Below are positions 10,854 through 21,285 of a stretch of 64,000 nucleotides of DNA, one piece after another (positions within the stretch are counted from its first letter, which is position 1; the number at the start of each line of letters is the position of its first letter). Position numbers and translations under genes: made by a program. Origin of the DNA: Annulohypoxylon bovei var. microspora (lineage: Eukaryota; Ascomycota; Sordariomycetes; Xylariales; Hypoxylaceae); NCBI GenBank assembly GCA_022836615.1, contig MU405273.1, forward strand, positions 153,753 to 217,752, in the 5' to 3' direction. The notes beneath the pieces are model-generated. The model saw nothing but the letters and a program-made list of their open reading frames with translations, had not been told where the DNA came from and did no database searches.

Positions 10854-11964
10854 GTTGACTCAGAGCTACATGAACGTTGTTGAATTAGGATGAATTAGAA
10901 TGAGCCATATCATAAGGCTCGTTCCCTCGAAGTCTATTTGGATTTTGTATGGAGATAATAATCCACAGGTCGTTCCTCCTATCTAGGTAGAGAATGAAAG
11001 TATACCTAGACAGTTAATAGGCCAAAGACATGTAGAAGGAGCCGTCGATGATATTCTGGTAATTGGGGTAGGTACGAGTTAGGAGTCGGACCCGGACCCG
11101 GACCTATGTAGGTAGGTACCTAGTAAACAAATCAATGTGCAAGGAGGGGCAGAATCCCCGCAGAATCCCCAATCCCCGGGGAAGGAGGTATCGATCAATT
11201 GAAAGTTGCTTCTATGGAATCTTTGATGTTTAAGTAAGCTGAAGAAGAACCAATACTAGGTAGGTAAACATGTATAATTTAACATTATCTAAGTATTAAC
11301 ATAAATCTTGATGAAATATTTTATTTTTTATTTTTCTTGGGAGTTTTTATAGTCTTGCTGGCATTGGGAAAAAACCTGTGGATTTGTGGATGTGTAAATC
11401 AATTATGTCGACAAATCCGCCGCCTATTCATAGGTACCTAATGTCTGTCCAATGACCTACCTTGACAATGTTGGAGAATATGAATCTTGCAACATTTCAC
11501 GACTTACAAAGCAGAGTTTCTTGTTGAAATATACCGCATAATATCGACATAATTAATATCCATATGTCCAAGGACGACTTAAATGGTAAGATGAGCCACC
11601 CCTTTGCCCCGTGCAGTTAATTCTGGCTCCTGCAATGCAAGGTGATGTGGTAAGTTTAAGATATGTAGAGTCGGCATGGCCGCATATCTACCCCTGTACT
11701 CACATAATGACAGCCCGTTCTAGCGGTATAAGTGCTTGAAGAACCTTTTGGGACCCGGGAAATAGTTTCATATTCGACTATATGGCCAAGTATCATGTCA
11801 TTTCTGCCCTTCTCTGGGTAGTCGTCTCTCTCTCGCCCACTGTTCTAATTGGCAATGCATTCTGGCCACATTATACCTATTTCTCGAGATATGGGTATAT
11901 TGCGGAATATCTAGATCAAATATACCATATAACAGTGACACATGGCTAATTGTTTAAATTCGCA
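10854..11964. other. Divergent intergenic region, no gene recognised
   Basis: Shared upstream DNA of the chitinase (-) and the methyltransferase (+). It holds GGTAGGTACCTAG motifs near 11107-11121 and short repeats of the type CCGGACCCGGACC (about 11090-11103) and CAGAATCCCC. No ORF is supported. Confidence 0.4.
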
Positions 11965-13469
11965 ATGATGGAATCTAACTGGGACCTCGACGACGCCGGG
12001 GGTTCGGATACGATAGTGGGAAGTGGTAGCGAAATCGCAGTCGCCGGCCCCGAAGACGTACAGGATGACGAGTTCGAAACCTCCGATTTTGATACTTCAT
12101 CGATTAGCAGGTTTGGGAGTGTGTCTTCGTCTATTTACCGGCATTCGTATGAGAACGGTCGAAGAGTACATACCGAATCGTTCTAATATAATCGGCACAC
12201 ATCACTAATTCGCCTACACTAGTATCATAAATACCGGTATGGAACATGTAGGCTTCTCCTGTTGATTTCCCCGTTTTATGGCTGCCCCCAATTTCTATAC
12301 CGCAGCTTTAGTGCTTTCGGCAATTTAGAGGTCTACCTGCGGGCTGAATTTCTTCACTATCAAGTGCTAATCTAGGCCGAGGCTAGATCCCATTCCAAAT
12401 GACGAGACCGAACAAAATAGAGAAGACATGAAACATGTTGCGATTCTGGAGCTTACGAGGTATGTCATGAACCACTCTAAGGCGGTCCTTAGAATCTGAA
12501 CTAGGAACTGACGGATATTTCAGAGGGAAGAACTTTTTCGCACCGGTTGGTGACCATCCTCAAAAGATAATTGATCTGGGCACTGGCACGGGGACCTGGG
12601 CTATCGAAGGTGAGTTATAACCATCTCGATCTGGGACCATGTATATTGAGATCTTTCGTCAATCTTATCGTAGTTGCCGATATGTTTACTGGCGCCGAAA
12701 TCGTGGGTTGCGATTTGAGCCCTATCCAGCCCTTCTGGGTCCCGAGCAATGTTAGGTTTATCATTGACGATATCGAAGACGAATGGGTTCACGGAGATAA
12801 CTGGGATCTCATCCACATCCGCCAGGTGTTTCCGGCGATCCAGGACCCTCCTGGTGTGTGTGAACAGAGCTTTAGGTAAGCTTGGCCTAGTAAATATCGA
12901 ATCTCGTATAACTGCGAATGCTGACAGAAGGGCGTCAAAAGCCACCTCAGACCAGGAGGCTGGATCGAAGTTCAGGATTTCGGTGGAATAGTGAAATGCG
13001 ACGACGACACACTGCCGATAGATTCCTTGCTTACCCAATTCTATGATATGACAACCGAGGCACTATCTAAGCGTGGGATAAGGTGGACTATCGCCAACAA
13101 CATAGAAGAGGTGCTCAGAGACGTTGGCTTCGTCAATATTCAGTGTAAAAGATTCAAATGTCCTATTGGGATCTGGCCGAAGGTACTGTAGAATTTTCTT
13201 GAATATTTATCAGAAAATCCATTACTCTCCGTACCTAGTCTAACACCGGGGAGTAGGCGAAACGACTCCGTTTAGTTGGACTATATATGAAGTCAGCATT
13301 TGGGGATCTCATAGACGCTCTTGCGCCTAGGATTTTCCCAGTGCTCTCAAAATCTCCGCAGCAAATGAAGGAGTTTCTCACCAGTGCCCAGGACGAACTG
13401 CAGACGACGAACGCTCACATATATCTCGATTACTTCTTTTGGTACGCTCAGAAACCTCCGGCTGATTGA
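11965..13469 (+). pseudogene. LaeA-like SAM-dependent methyltransferase, possibly broken
   Basis: Homologous blocks in order: exon 1 from ATG 11965 (acidic N-terminus, then SSIYRHSYENGRRVHTESF to a stop at 12184); about 12383-12459 (DPIPNDETEQNREDMKHV); 12524-12609 (IIDLGTGTGTWAIE, the SAM-binding motif); 12674 to about 12855 (IVGCDLSPIQP, WDLIHIRQ); 12928-13182 (LRPGGWIEVQDF, PIGIWPK); 13257-13469 (KRLRLVGLYMKSAFGD to YFFWYAQKPPAD). These are the hallmarks of the LaeA/UMTA family, which includes regulators of secondary metabolism. Four inner junctions splice cleanly. Exon 1 has no canonical junction that keeps the conserved ENGRR block. The best donor at 12876 (gtaagc) shifts frame, whereas a weaker one at 12856 (gtgtgt) keeps it. 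Either the gene uses unusual sites or it is decaying. Confidence 0.6.
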
Positions 13470-13893
13470 AGACAACACATCTGTTCTATTATATTTATAA
13501 TAGCCACAGAAATATACCTGCACAATTCGAAGACTGCTTCGCTGTGTTGGACTTTGTCTGGTTGATAATCTCAGACGTAGGGCACTTTTTTTTTTTTTTT
13601 TTTTTTTTTTTTGTAAAATAAGAGTCATGATGAAAGACAATCCGTGGTTATGACACCCATAAATGTGACCGATCCATTGTGATGATAAACCCCATTTAAA
13701 GGGGCATTGTCATTATCAAATATGTATTTATACGGCCATTCTTGTTATTGCAGTATTAGTAGTGACGATAAGACCGATAAGACCCATAACAACTTGTGTT
13801 CCTCATATTATGCTATTATCGGATATCAACAACATTTTATATTTATTTTCGCCTTGGTCTATGTTCCACTTGTTCATATCCTAAGGGACCTTT
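13470..13893. other. Intergenic with poly-T tract
   Basis: The 3' flank of the methyltransferase, containing a T run of about 26 bases near 13587-13612. No gene is seen up to the retroelement. Confidence 0.45.
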
Positions 13894-13898
13894 AATCC

Positions 13899-14088
13899 TG
13901 TTGGCAGTAAAAGGGATTTACTGGCAAAGGGCGCTTTGTGGCTTTGTGTGGCTTTGTGTGGCTTGTGCCATATAAGGCTACACTTGGCATGGGTTTGGAA
14001 ACAGGCAGTTTGTACGTTTTACACAACCACAAGATCGTAATACATCACACGGTATTACACGCAAACGTATCGTGACCTATTGCCTTCA
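13899..14088 (+). repeat. Left LTR of gag-only retroelement
   Basis: 190 bp with TG...CA ends. Contains three tandem TGTGGCTT-type units and a CCATATAAGG box that may act as a TATA-like promoter element. Confidence 0.9.
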
Positions 14089-14175
14089 TGGTAGCAACCT
14101 CTTCCGTTTTGGATAATTATTCGAGGGATTAGGTTACGGTTTTCAGGCCTTTTGGCCTGGGGGGGGGGAATCGTG

Positions 14176-15069
14176 ATGGCATCGGCATCGGGATCAGGAT
14201 CTGGTGATGTTGCATCGTTGAAAGCTCAGGTTGACAGGCTGGAGAAAGCCTTGAAGGAGCTGACGGTCAAGCAAGAGAAGCAAGCTGATAACCCTGACGA
14301 TACGACGTCATCACCCTCACCCTCATCGGCGAACGACACGAACCTGCGATGGGAACGATTCGAGTGGAAGCTACCCAAAGAGCTTCGTTTGACAGGTCCT
14401 GAGAACTTTCCCATGTGGTTGGAGATGTTGGGTATAGCACTGAGATCGATCGGCTACATCGAGGGAACAAGCAATATCACTTCGATGGATGACTTGAAGA
14501 TAGCCAACATCATCTGCAACAACGTCTGCGAGGATCCGTTGAGGTTAGTGACAGGCTTGAAGCAAGGCACTGTCATGGTCACCCAGTTCCGTACGAACTA
14601 TCAGGCACGCGGAGATCAACAAAAGATGTCACTGTGGGAGGAATTCGAGGAGATCAAGTACAACGGTGGTGATCCTGTCACGTACGTCACAACCTTCACG
14701 TATCTTGTCTCACGAAACAGCGATGTGGGGAATAAAATCTCCGATGCGCAGTTGAGAGCACGTTTTATCCGCGGCGCTGAAGATAAAGCCAAGGATTGGA
14801 CTGCGCGGCAGCGTACTTTGTTGAAGGTATCCACAATCACGATACAGGTGATGAAGGATGACTTCATTTCAGAGTTTCGCAGCCGCATTGGCAAGGCATC
14901 TGGCAAGGGTGACAGTCACGCTGCTGGGGATCAGGACGGCAAGAAGTGCTGGAAGTGTGGGAAGCCGGGCCACATTCGCCGTGACTGCCCTGGCAACAGC
15001 AAAGCTGGCGATGTACACGAGATTGACGGATCGGCAGGCACCTTCAAGCCGATGCAGGTAATCTTCTGA
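14176..15069 (+). CDS. Gag-like protein with CCHC zinc knuckle (retroelement)
   Basis: The 297-aa product is the only ORF of the LTR element. The first ATG is at 14176; an earlier TTG at 14152 is not needed. It has a coiled-coil start (VASLKAQVDRLEKALKELTV), a Ty1/copia-type gag core (LTGPENFPMWLEMLGIALRS through KMSLWEEFEEIKYNGG, FIRGAEDKAKDW), and one zinc knuckle (CWKCGKPGHIRRDC, the CX2CX4HX4C pattern) near residues 257-270. A tail of 27 aa follows with no protease active site. The frame is intact, which fits recent activity. Expected role: capsid assembly and RNA packaging of this element or its autonomous partner. Confidence 0.9.
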   Translation: MASASGSGSGDVASLKAQVDRLEKALKELTVKQEKQADNPDDTTSSPSPSSANDTNLRWERFEWKLPKELRLTGPENFPMWLEMLGIALRSIGYIEGTSNITSMDDLKIANIICNNVCEDPLRLVTGLKQGTVMVTQFRTNYQARGDQQKMSLWEEFEEIKYNGGDPVTYVTTFTYLVSRNSDVGNKISDAQLRARFIRGAEDKAKDWTARQRTLLKVSTITIQVMKDDFISEFRSRIGKASGKGDSHAAGDQDGKKCWKCGKPGHIRRDCPGNSKAGDVHEIDGSAGTFKPMQVIF

Positions 15070-15371
15070 GCGTTGAAGCATGGAGAGCGTTGCCGAGCAA
15101 CAAGGACTGACTGGTTATTTGCGGGATCGTGTGTAGGGGCGTTGAATGGATCAAGATATGCTGTGGTTTATCACGATAGTTGGCCAACTGAACCCCTGGA
15201 GGGTAAGAGTGTGAGCAGTAGTGAGATCCTTACGATGCACATGGCAGTAGCTAGGGGCTGAAAGAGGCCAAACAGGGCTGAAAAAGGCCAAAACAGGGCT
15301 GTAAAAGGCGACAGCAAGGTTGAAAATGGTGTTTTGGATGGCGTTTAGATGGCACTGGCGCCAGGAGAGCG

Positions 15372-15561
15372 TGTTGGCAGTAAAAGGGATTTACTGGCAA
15401 AGGGCGCTTTGTGGCTTTGTGTGGCTTTGTGTGGCTTGTGCCATATAAGGCTACACTTGGCATGGGTTTGGAAACAGGCAGTTTGTACGTTTTACACAAC
15501 CACAAGATCGTAATACATCACACGGTATTACACGCAAACGTATCGTGACCTATTGCCTTCA
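15372..15561 (+). repeat. Right LTR of gag-only retroelement
   Basis: 190 bp, identical by eye to the left LTR, followed by the AATCC duplication. About 110 bp upstream, three GGGCTGAAAAAGGCC-type units are repeated in tandem (15256-15310). Confidence 0.9.
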
Positions 15562-15672
15562 AATCCTTTAATTTATTATAGGATGGGAATTGTACTCTGG
15601 TAATGCTGATCTAGAATTGAAAAGAACCTCTGAATCTCGCAAGCTACCGTGTCAATCCAGCACGCGCCCATC

Positions 15673-17085
15673 ATGTTCGAAAATCTCTGCACGTTACCTT
15701 TAAGCGCCGACCTCTTCACCCAGGCCGTGCATCCAACAGAACCTCTCCTTGGAGTTGGCCTCTCAACAGGGCATGTTCAATGCTTCCGCCTCCCTTCTGC
15801 GGACCGGCTGACTGACGATGACGTCGACGTGAGCGTCTTGTCAGATGGTAAGGGAACTATCGATACCGTATGGCGAACTAGAAGACACAAGGGCAGTTGT
15901 CGCACTCTGGCTTTTAGTAACGATGGCTCCGGTAAGGTTTTTGTTATTATTATTTAATCCTACATACCTAGGTATATATCGTATAAATAGTGCTGAACTG
16001 GAATCTAACTCGAACTTCAAACAGCCCTTTACTCAGCTGGCACAGATTACCTCCTCAAACACTTCTCCCCGACGACCGGTCAAGTTGCCTCTAAGATCGC
16101 TATCCCGTCAACCAAGTCAATCCCGGATTCCCCTTCGCTGCTCCACGTCCTTTCGCCCCAGACGCTTCTGCTAGCCTGCGATTCGGGCGCGCTGCATCTC
16201 CTCGACCTACGAGATAGTGCCCTCGCAGCATCGAAACCACAGCAGACCCATTTTCCCCACGACGACTTCGTATCAAGTATCACTCCACTCCCACCTTCTG
16301 GCGAGAGCACGAGCGGATATAGCAAACAGTGGATCTCTACTGGTGGCACGACCCTGGCCGTCACAGATCTACGGAGAGGCGTGCTGGTACGTAGTGACGA
16401 CCAGGAGGACGAGCTTCTATGTACGGCTTTCATCGAAGGTATGGGACCCAAGAAAAATCGCGACAACGGTGTTATCGCAGTAGGCACCGGTACGGGAATC
16501 CTGACTTTATGGGACAAGGGAGCTTGGGATGATCAGCAAGACCGTGTCGTCGTCGATGCCGGAAAAGGAGGTGGCGAGAGTCTTGATTGCATTGTTCAAA
16601 TTCCCGCTGACATGGCAAGAGGAAAAAAGGTGGTCGTCGGCATGGGAGATGGCAGCTTGCGCATCGTTGATCTAATGAAGAGAGAAGTAGAAGGGGTTCT
16701 GCGACACGACGATATCGAGGCCGTGGTTAGTCTTGGTTTTGACTGCCAAGGTCGAATGATTAGTGGTGGAGGGCAGACGGTCAAAATCTGGGAAGAATCG
16801 TCTTTACGGGGTGGAGGTATCGATGACGGAGGCGAGAGTAGTGAAGCAGACGAATCGGACGACGACGACGACGATGATAGCGACGACAGCGACGACGGTG
16901 ATAATAGAGCAACCGGAAACGCGACTAAGCGCCAATCAAGCAGAGACTCGGACGACGATGACTCTGATAGTGACGATGAGGGGCCGAGTCGAAATAAAAA
17001 GAAGAGGAGAAAAGGAAAGGCAAATGTCGTTGACCTTGGGCCTCACGGAGCTCATGGAGTCTTGCGCTTTAAAGGTCTGGATTAA
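15673..17085 (+). CDS. JIP5: WD40 repeat protein JIP5 (ribosome biogenesis)
   Basis: Two exons (15673-15931, 16025-17085) give 439 aa. The N-terminus MFENLCTLPLSADLFTQAVH and the repeated beta-propeller blocks (HVQCFRLPSADR, ALYSAGTDYLLKHF, ALHLLDLRDS, ILTLWDKGAW, SLRIVDLMKREVEGVLRH, MISGGGQTVKIWEESS) match the JIP5 family. The tail is first very acidic (runs of Asp/Ser around residues 340-385) and then basic (NKKKRRKGKANVV), ending HGVLRFKGLD as in homologues. Yeast Jip5 is nucleolar and required for 60S subunit biogenesis. The start is chosen at the conserved MFENLC rather than an upstream GTG. It lies only 111 bp after the retroelement, so its promoter now contains or abuts an LTR. Confidence 0.9.
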
Positions 17086-17818
17086 ATGATTATCACCATC
17101 ATTTCCTTCTGTTCAGGCTATTACCGCTCGTTGTAACAACTTCTCCTTCACGAGATACCCAGCTACGATGTGAAACATTCAGATCTTAGTCTATTATAAT
17201 CGTCTAAACCCGCTTCTTAAGACATCCATTGCTTGTTCTAGCAATGCGAGAAGAAAGTACGTGAGAATTTATTAGCCAATGATCGATATATGTATATCTT
17301 GCTCCACTGTGTTGGAGTAATGTACTACACATGTAATCTTTTGGGGTATGTACATACTACCCTACCCACGTCGTAGCGTCGTACCTGAGTGAAACGTGCG
17401 GGGTAGCTTCAAAACATACTGCGGGGTAAGCAAGATATCAAATGCATACAGGTGCTAGGTAATAGATCGGACTTGCATCAGGTAGGGACCAATCTGCCAA
17501 TGTGAAGAGACGGTGGCTACTTTGAATGAAAGTGCGATCCGCACTAGGCGGGGTATTTAAAATCAGGCTCTAAAACTAATTCTTCTACATAACTTAATTC
17601 TTCTTCATACAACATCAGCACCATCAATACCACCACACCTTTTTCCCCCAAGGAATCCCAGGTCTTCTAGATAGAAAGCGAGACACGGCTAGTGAAAGTC
17701 TTAGACTTACTTACATACCCAGTAAGCAGAATATTATATTCCCCTAGCGTGGAATTTGAGGCTCTTGATTCAACGACGTCAATCATTTGCGACCCCGACC
17801 TTGCCACGGTATCATCAA
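17086..17818. other. Intergenic region between convergent genes
   Basis: No gene is seen. The 3' flanks of JIP5 and of the dehydratase meet here. Confidence 0.4.
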
Positions 17819-18874
17819 TCATAACGACGCGACCATTCTCTCGGAAACAGGAGCATCAACCCTCAGCTTCATGTCTTTGACAAGCTTCGCCCAGGCAACG
17901 GCCCCTCGGCTTGCCAACTCTTGGGGCACTACCTCGTCCTCGTCCGACATTCTTCTGTTGAAGAGCTCCATGCTCACCCAGCCCTCGAACCCCAGTCCCT
18001 GAAAGATTGCTCTCGATATCTCGATCACCGGAAGGTACGCGCCGCGGTCTTTCTCACCGTAAAATAGTCTACAGTTCCGAGACCAGCTCATCCGTGCCGG
18101 CTGTCCCGCATTGTAGAACTCGTGGCCTCGTACCAGCGGTTCCGCTAACCGCTCGGCATCGACTATCTGTACGTAGAACACTTTACGGATATCCATAGTA
18201 GCTACGAGACGAGCTATCGACTCTCGCACGGCCTGTTCGCAGTTCGGCGTGCGGCCCGTAGGCGAGGAAGGGTCGGCATAGATGCGTCCGGCGATGTTAA
18301 ACGTGTCGAGGCAAAGGCCGAAGTTGGGTCGGTCGACGGCTCGTACGAGATCCCAGCTCTGCTCCCATAGGTCGCAACGGGTACCCCAGCATAATGCTTC
18401 GTATACAAAGCGGATCGGCGGCTTCTGTTGAAGGCCCATGTCTGCCACCTCTCTCAAATCTTCGATGGCGGCGCGAGGGTCTTCGGAAAGTTCCGAGGAC
18501 GGCAGGAAGTTCGACGGAATCTGCACCATGTCGGTACCCAAGGCTTGCGCTAGCTGAAACCAGAACAAGAGCTGTTCTATGCGTGCGAGGTGCGCCTGAC
18601 GGTCCAGCAATCCCTCGTAGTGTGCGAACGGCTGAAGGCATACGATTGCGAGCCGCCTCTCCTGACAGAGCCTGCGAATGATATGAGCCGCCTCGAGTTC
18701 GCTGTCTACCGTGGCATCTTGGGGTATCTGCTGCGCGACATCTAGGAGGTCCTCGTAGAAAAGCTCGATGCCTCTATAGCCGTATAACCGAGCCATATCT
18801 AGCTTATGTACGAACGAGTGGCCTGCGGAACAGCGCCCGAGAGACATGGACGTTATCGCTAGCTTACAAGGCAT
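17819..18874 (-). CDS. 3-dehydroshikimate dehydratase (QutC/qa-4 type)
   Basis: The intronless product is 351 aa, the usual length for fungal dehydroshikimate dehydratases. It converts 3-dehydroshikimate to protocatechuate in quinate/shikimate catabolism. It is a xylose-isomerase-like TIM barrel. Likely metal ligands are Glu159 (VYEALCWG), Asp190 (LCLDTFNIAGR), Gln236 (FYVQIVDAERL) and Glu303 (WVSMELFNRR). The start CKLAITSMSLGRCSAGHSF is the conserved N-terminus. No quinate dehydrogenase, dehydroquinase, quinate permease or qa activator lies next to it, so it stands alone here rather than in a qut/qa cluster. Such isolated copies also serve in making protocatechuate-derived metabolites. Confidence 0.9.
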   Translation of the reverse strand: MPCKLAITSMSLGRCSAGHSFVHKLDMARLYGYRGIELFYEDLLDVAQQIPQDATVDSELEAAHIIRRLCQERRLAIVCLQPFAHYEGLLDRQAHLARIEQLLFWFQLAQALGTDMVQIPSNFLPSSELSEDPRAAIEDLREVADMGLQQKPPIRFVYEALCWGTRCDLWEQSWDLVRAVDRPNFGLCLDTFNIAGRIYADPSSPTGRTPNCEQAVRESIARLVATMDIRKVFYVQIVDAERLAEPLVRGHEFYNAGQPARMSWSRNCRLFYGEKDRGAYLPVIEISRAIFQGLGFEGWVSMELFNRRMSDEDEVVPQELASRGAVAWAKLVKDMKLRVDAPVSERMVASL

Positions 18875-21285
18875 TTTTGCTAGAGATATTCACAAAACTC
18901 TGTATGGTGGTGAAGATACTCGGCTCATTGCCAGTAAACGAGCCAAGGAGGATAATATATTAAATTAGGTATGTTGGGTCTCCAAAATTCAAACACGATG
19001 AGATAAATCCGGATCTAGCAAGTTTGTCAACTGAATCATCGCCTTGCAAGGCCAAGATAGAGCCTCAATGTCACTTTGCAGGCGACCCGGTACCCGGAAT
19101 GTCATCAAATTGCCAATTGCTATTAGATGCGGCCCCCTGCGTCATATGGCATAGTGCCTCCCGAATCATAGGAGAAGTTTATGTTTCCGAGGAAGTATTA
19201 TTTATCTTCAAACTATTTGTAGTGAGGACAGGCAGTATGACTAGGGCCATTGATTCTCAAGATATATACCTAATTTAGTTACGATGCCCCAGAAGATGAC
19301 GCGCGTCTCTTACGCACATCTTTTAAAGAGATTGATTTCTACCTAGCACATGCTATAACTAAAAACTAACTGATAGGAAAGAAATTGGCGAGTAGTGATC
19401 GAAATAATAAGTGTAGTACGGAACGCGTTTAGAACTTGAGATAATAGGTTGGTCGATAGACCGTCATACATTACCTAGGTCTACGAGGCCGGCATATGCA
19501 CTCATAGACGGCTGATTCTGGAACGTACTAATCAAATGCAGCAAGGCTACAGACCGATTGGGTCCACGGCACGCTATAAATTAGACAAACAACGTCTTCG
19601 GTCAATTGCATATGACAAACGAGCTGAGGAGCAAGATCAAGTAACACGGACCGTTCGATCGGTTGCGGGACGAGAGTTTGAGACACGAATGACGGAAGGA
19701 AAGAAAAAAGAAAATTCACCATGTACCTATCTCAAGGAACCTGAGACTCATTCGATATCGCTGAGTATGGCTCTTGAAGCAGGCGGACGAGACAACTTGT
19801 AAGATCGCATGAATCTCGGTAAGGCTAGAGGAACTGAAGTGAAAACAACTTAGCATAACACCTACAGTTTACAACCAAGATCGTCCCAAGTCCACGAGAA
19901 TATACTATTGTCGGTATTAGAGAGTTTACGAGTTAGTGGCGGCTTGAACGATATTGTAAACATCTTGGCCATTTGATAGACTCTATGGCAGAAGGGAGAT
20001 ACGGCTAGGTCCCCGATCTAAGGAAAAAGATCCTGTCTTTAGGGACTTCTTATCCGCCACCTCCTCCCGCGGGTTTTAGGGTCCGAAGAGTCAAGCGGAA
20101 AATCCCTTAACCCTTCATTTCCACCCAGGCCAGCACGCAAGGCGGCGGACGGCGACAAGCCCGGAGAACGGCGCCGTAGACCTCGGAACCAGCCACATTG
20201 GAGATGCTGTAATTGATTTGTAGGTACCTGGATATCAATATTTGATACCGCAACTTTGAAGCCAAAGTTGACTAGCGCTGGTCAGGGGGGTCGTTAGGGA
20301 TTTCTCCACTCTACCACTTCTCCTTATCTACAGCCATTCAGAATTCATTATTCAATTAGGTATTCACTGTCTTGGTTGCTCCTTGGGGAAATTTCTTTAA
20401 TTCAGTTGCCTTCAATATTGACTCAGTAAAAAGTATGGCATCCGAATCCAATTAGATAAAAAGTTCGAAGAACCTCACATCCTCGGTGAACATGTACATA
20501 TCATGAAGTTGAAGAAAGCCCCAAGAGAAAAAAAGGGGCCCTACCTATGTATTACATGTTATCTAGGAGATTAGGTATGCTGACCGATATCTCTGACAAA
20601 CTAGTATTTGACGCGGTACCTACTGTACCTATAATCTCAGCTATGCAAGTCTGGATTTGGGGCTTTCAGCTACGCCAAAGAAAGGAAGCTATCCATGCTA
20701 TTCCTTAAATCATGGATGGTATGCGGCGTAGCTAGACAGGCCTGAAGATAATGCTATCGGTCAGCCCCGCTGTATTCTTCGCATATCTAGCCGCATCTCG
20801 AAACATGAGTTCGCTCCCTCCAGAGGCGAGATAAATAAAATAAAAATTAGCACCTGCTAATCCTTGCTATGCATTCACTACCTAGTAGGTAATCGCCCAG
20901 CCTTACACCTCGGCAGCCTTTAAGTTAAAGGTTATGCAGGTATCTACTTGACTTCTATCATACGTTATTTTAGATACCTACCTACCTACATGTAACGGTA
21001 GATATCATATGTGCACTAGAGGCAGGTTTTGTATTTTCACTGCGTACCTAAACCTCCAACCGTGATCCTAGCTAATAAGTTATCAGACAATACCGTTCGA
21101 TTCTTGGTGGAGAATCTAGATAGTTAATTCGGATATCTTATTATATACCTACCTAGGTACTTACGCTAACATAATATCATTACGATCTGGATATATATAT
21201 TACTCAAATAATCTCATTTTTGGAACTCAGTACTCATATTACTTTGTACCGTCCCCCCTAATACCTGCAACCTACTAGGTACACG
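18875..21285. other. Long divergent intergenic region, no gene recognised
   Basis: 2.4 kb between the dehydratase (-) and the purine permease (+). Small ORFs (19024-19278, 19536-19802) show no recognisable content. TACCTACCTAGGTA-type motifs lie near 20969-20990 and 21148-21163. AT content rises close to the permease start. Confidence 0.4.

Larger units (their letters stand above)
13894..15566 (+). mobile_element. Complete gag-only LTR retrotransposon with target duplication
   Basis: The element occupies 13899-15561 (1,663 bp). Two 190-bp LTRs (13899-14088 and 15372-15561) start TGTTGGCAG, end TTGCCTTCA, and look identical base for base. The 5-bp target duplication AATCC flanks it (13894-13898, 15562-15566). 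Directly after the left LTR, TGGTAGC is a candidate primer-binding site matching the 3' end of initiator tRNA-Met. The interior of about 1.28 kb has one gag ORF and no protease, integrase, reverse transcriptase or RNase H. A purine-rich stretch (GGAGAG) just before the right LTR may be the polypurine tract. It must rely on enzymes supplied elsewhere. Confidence 0.93.
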
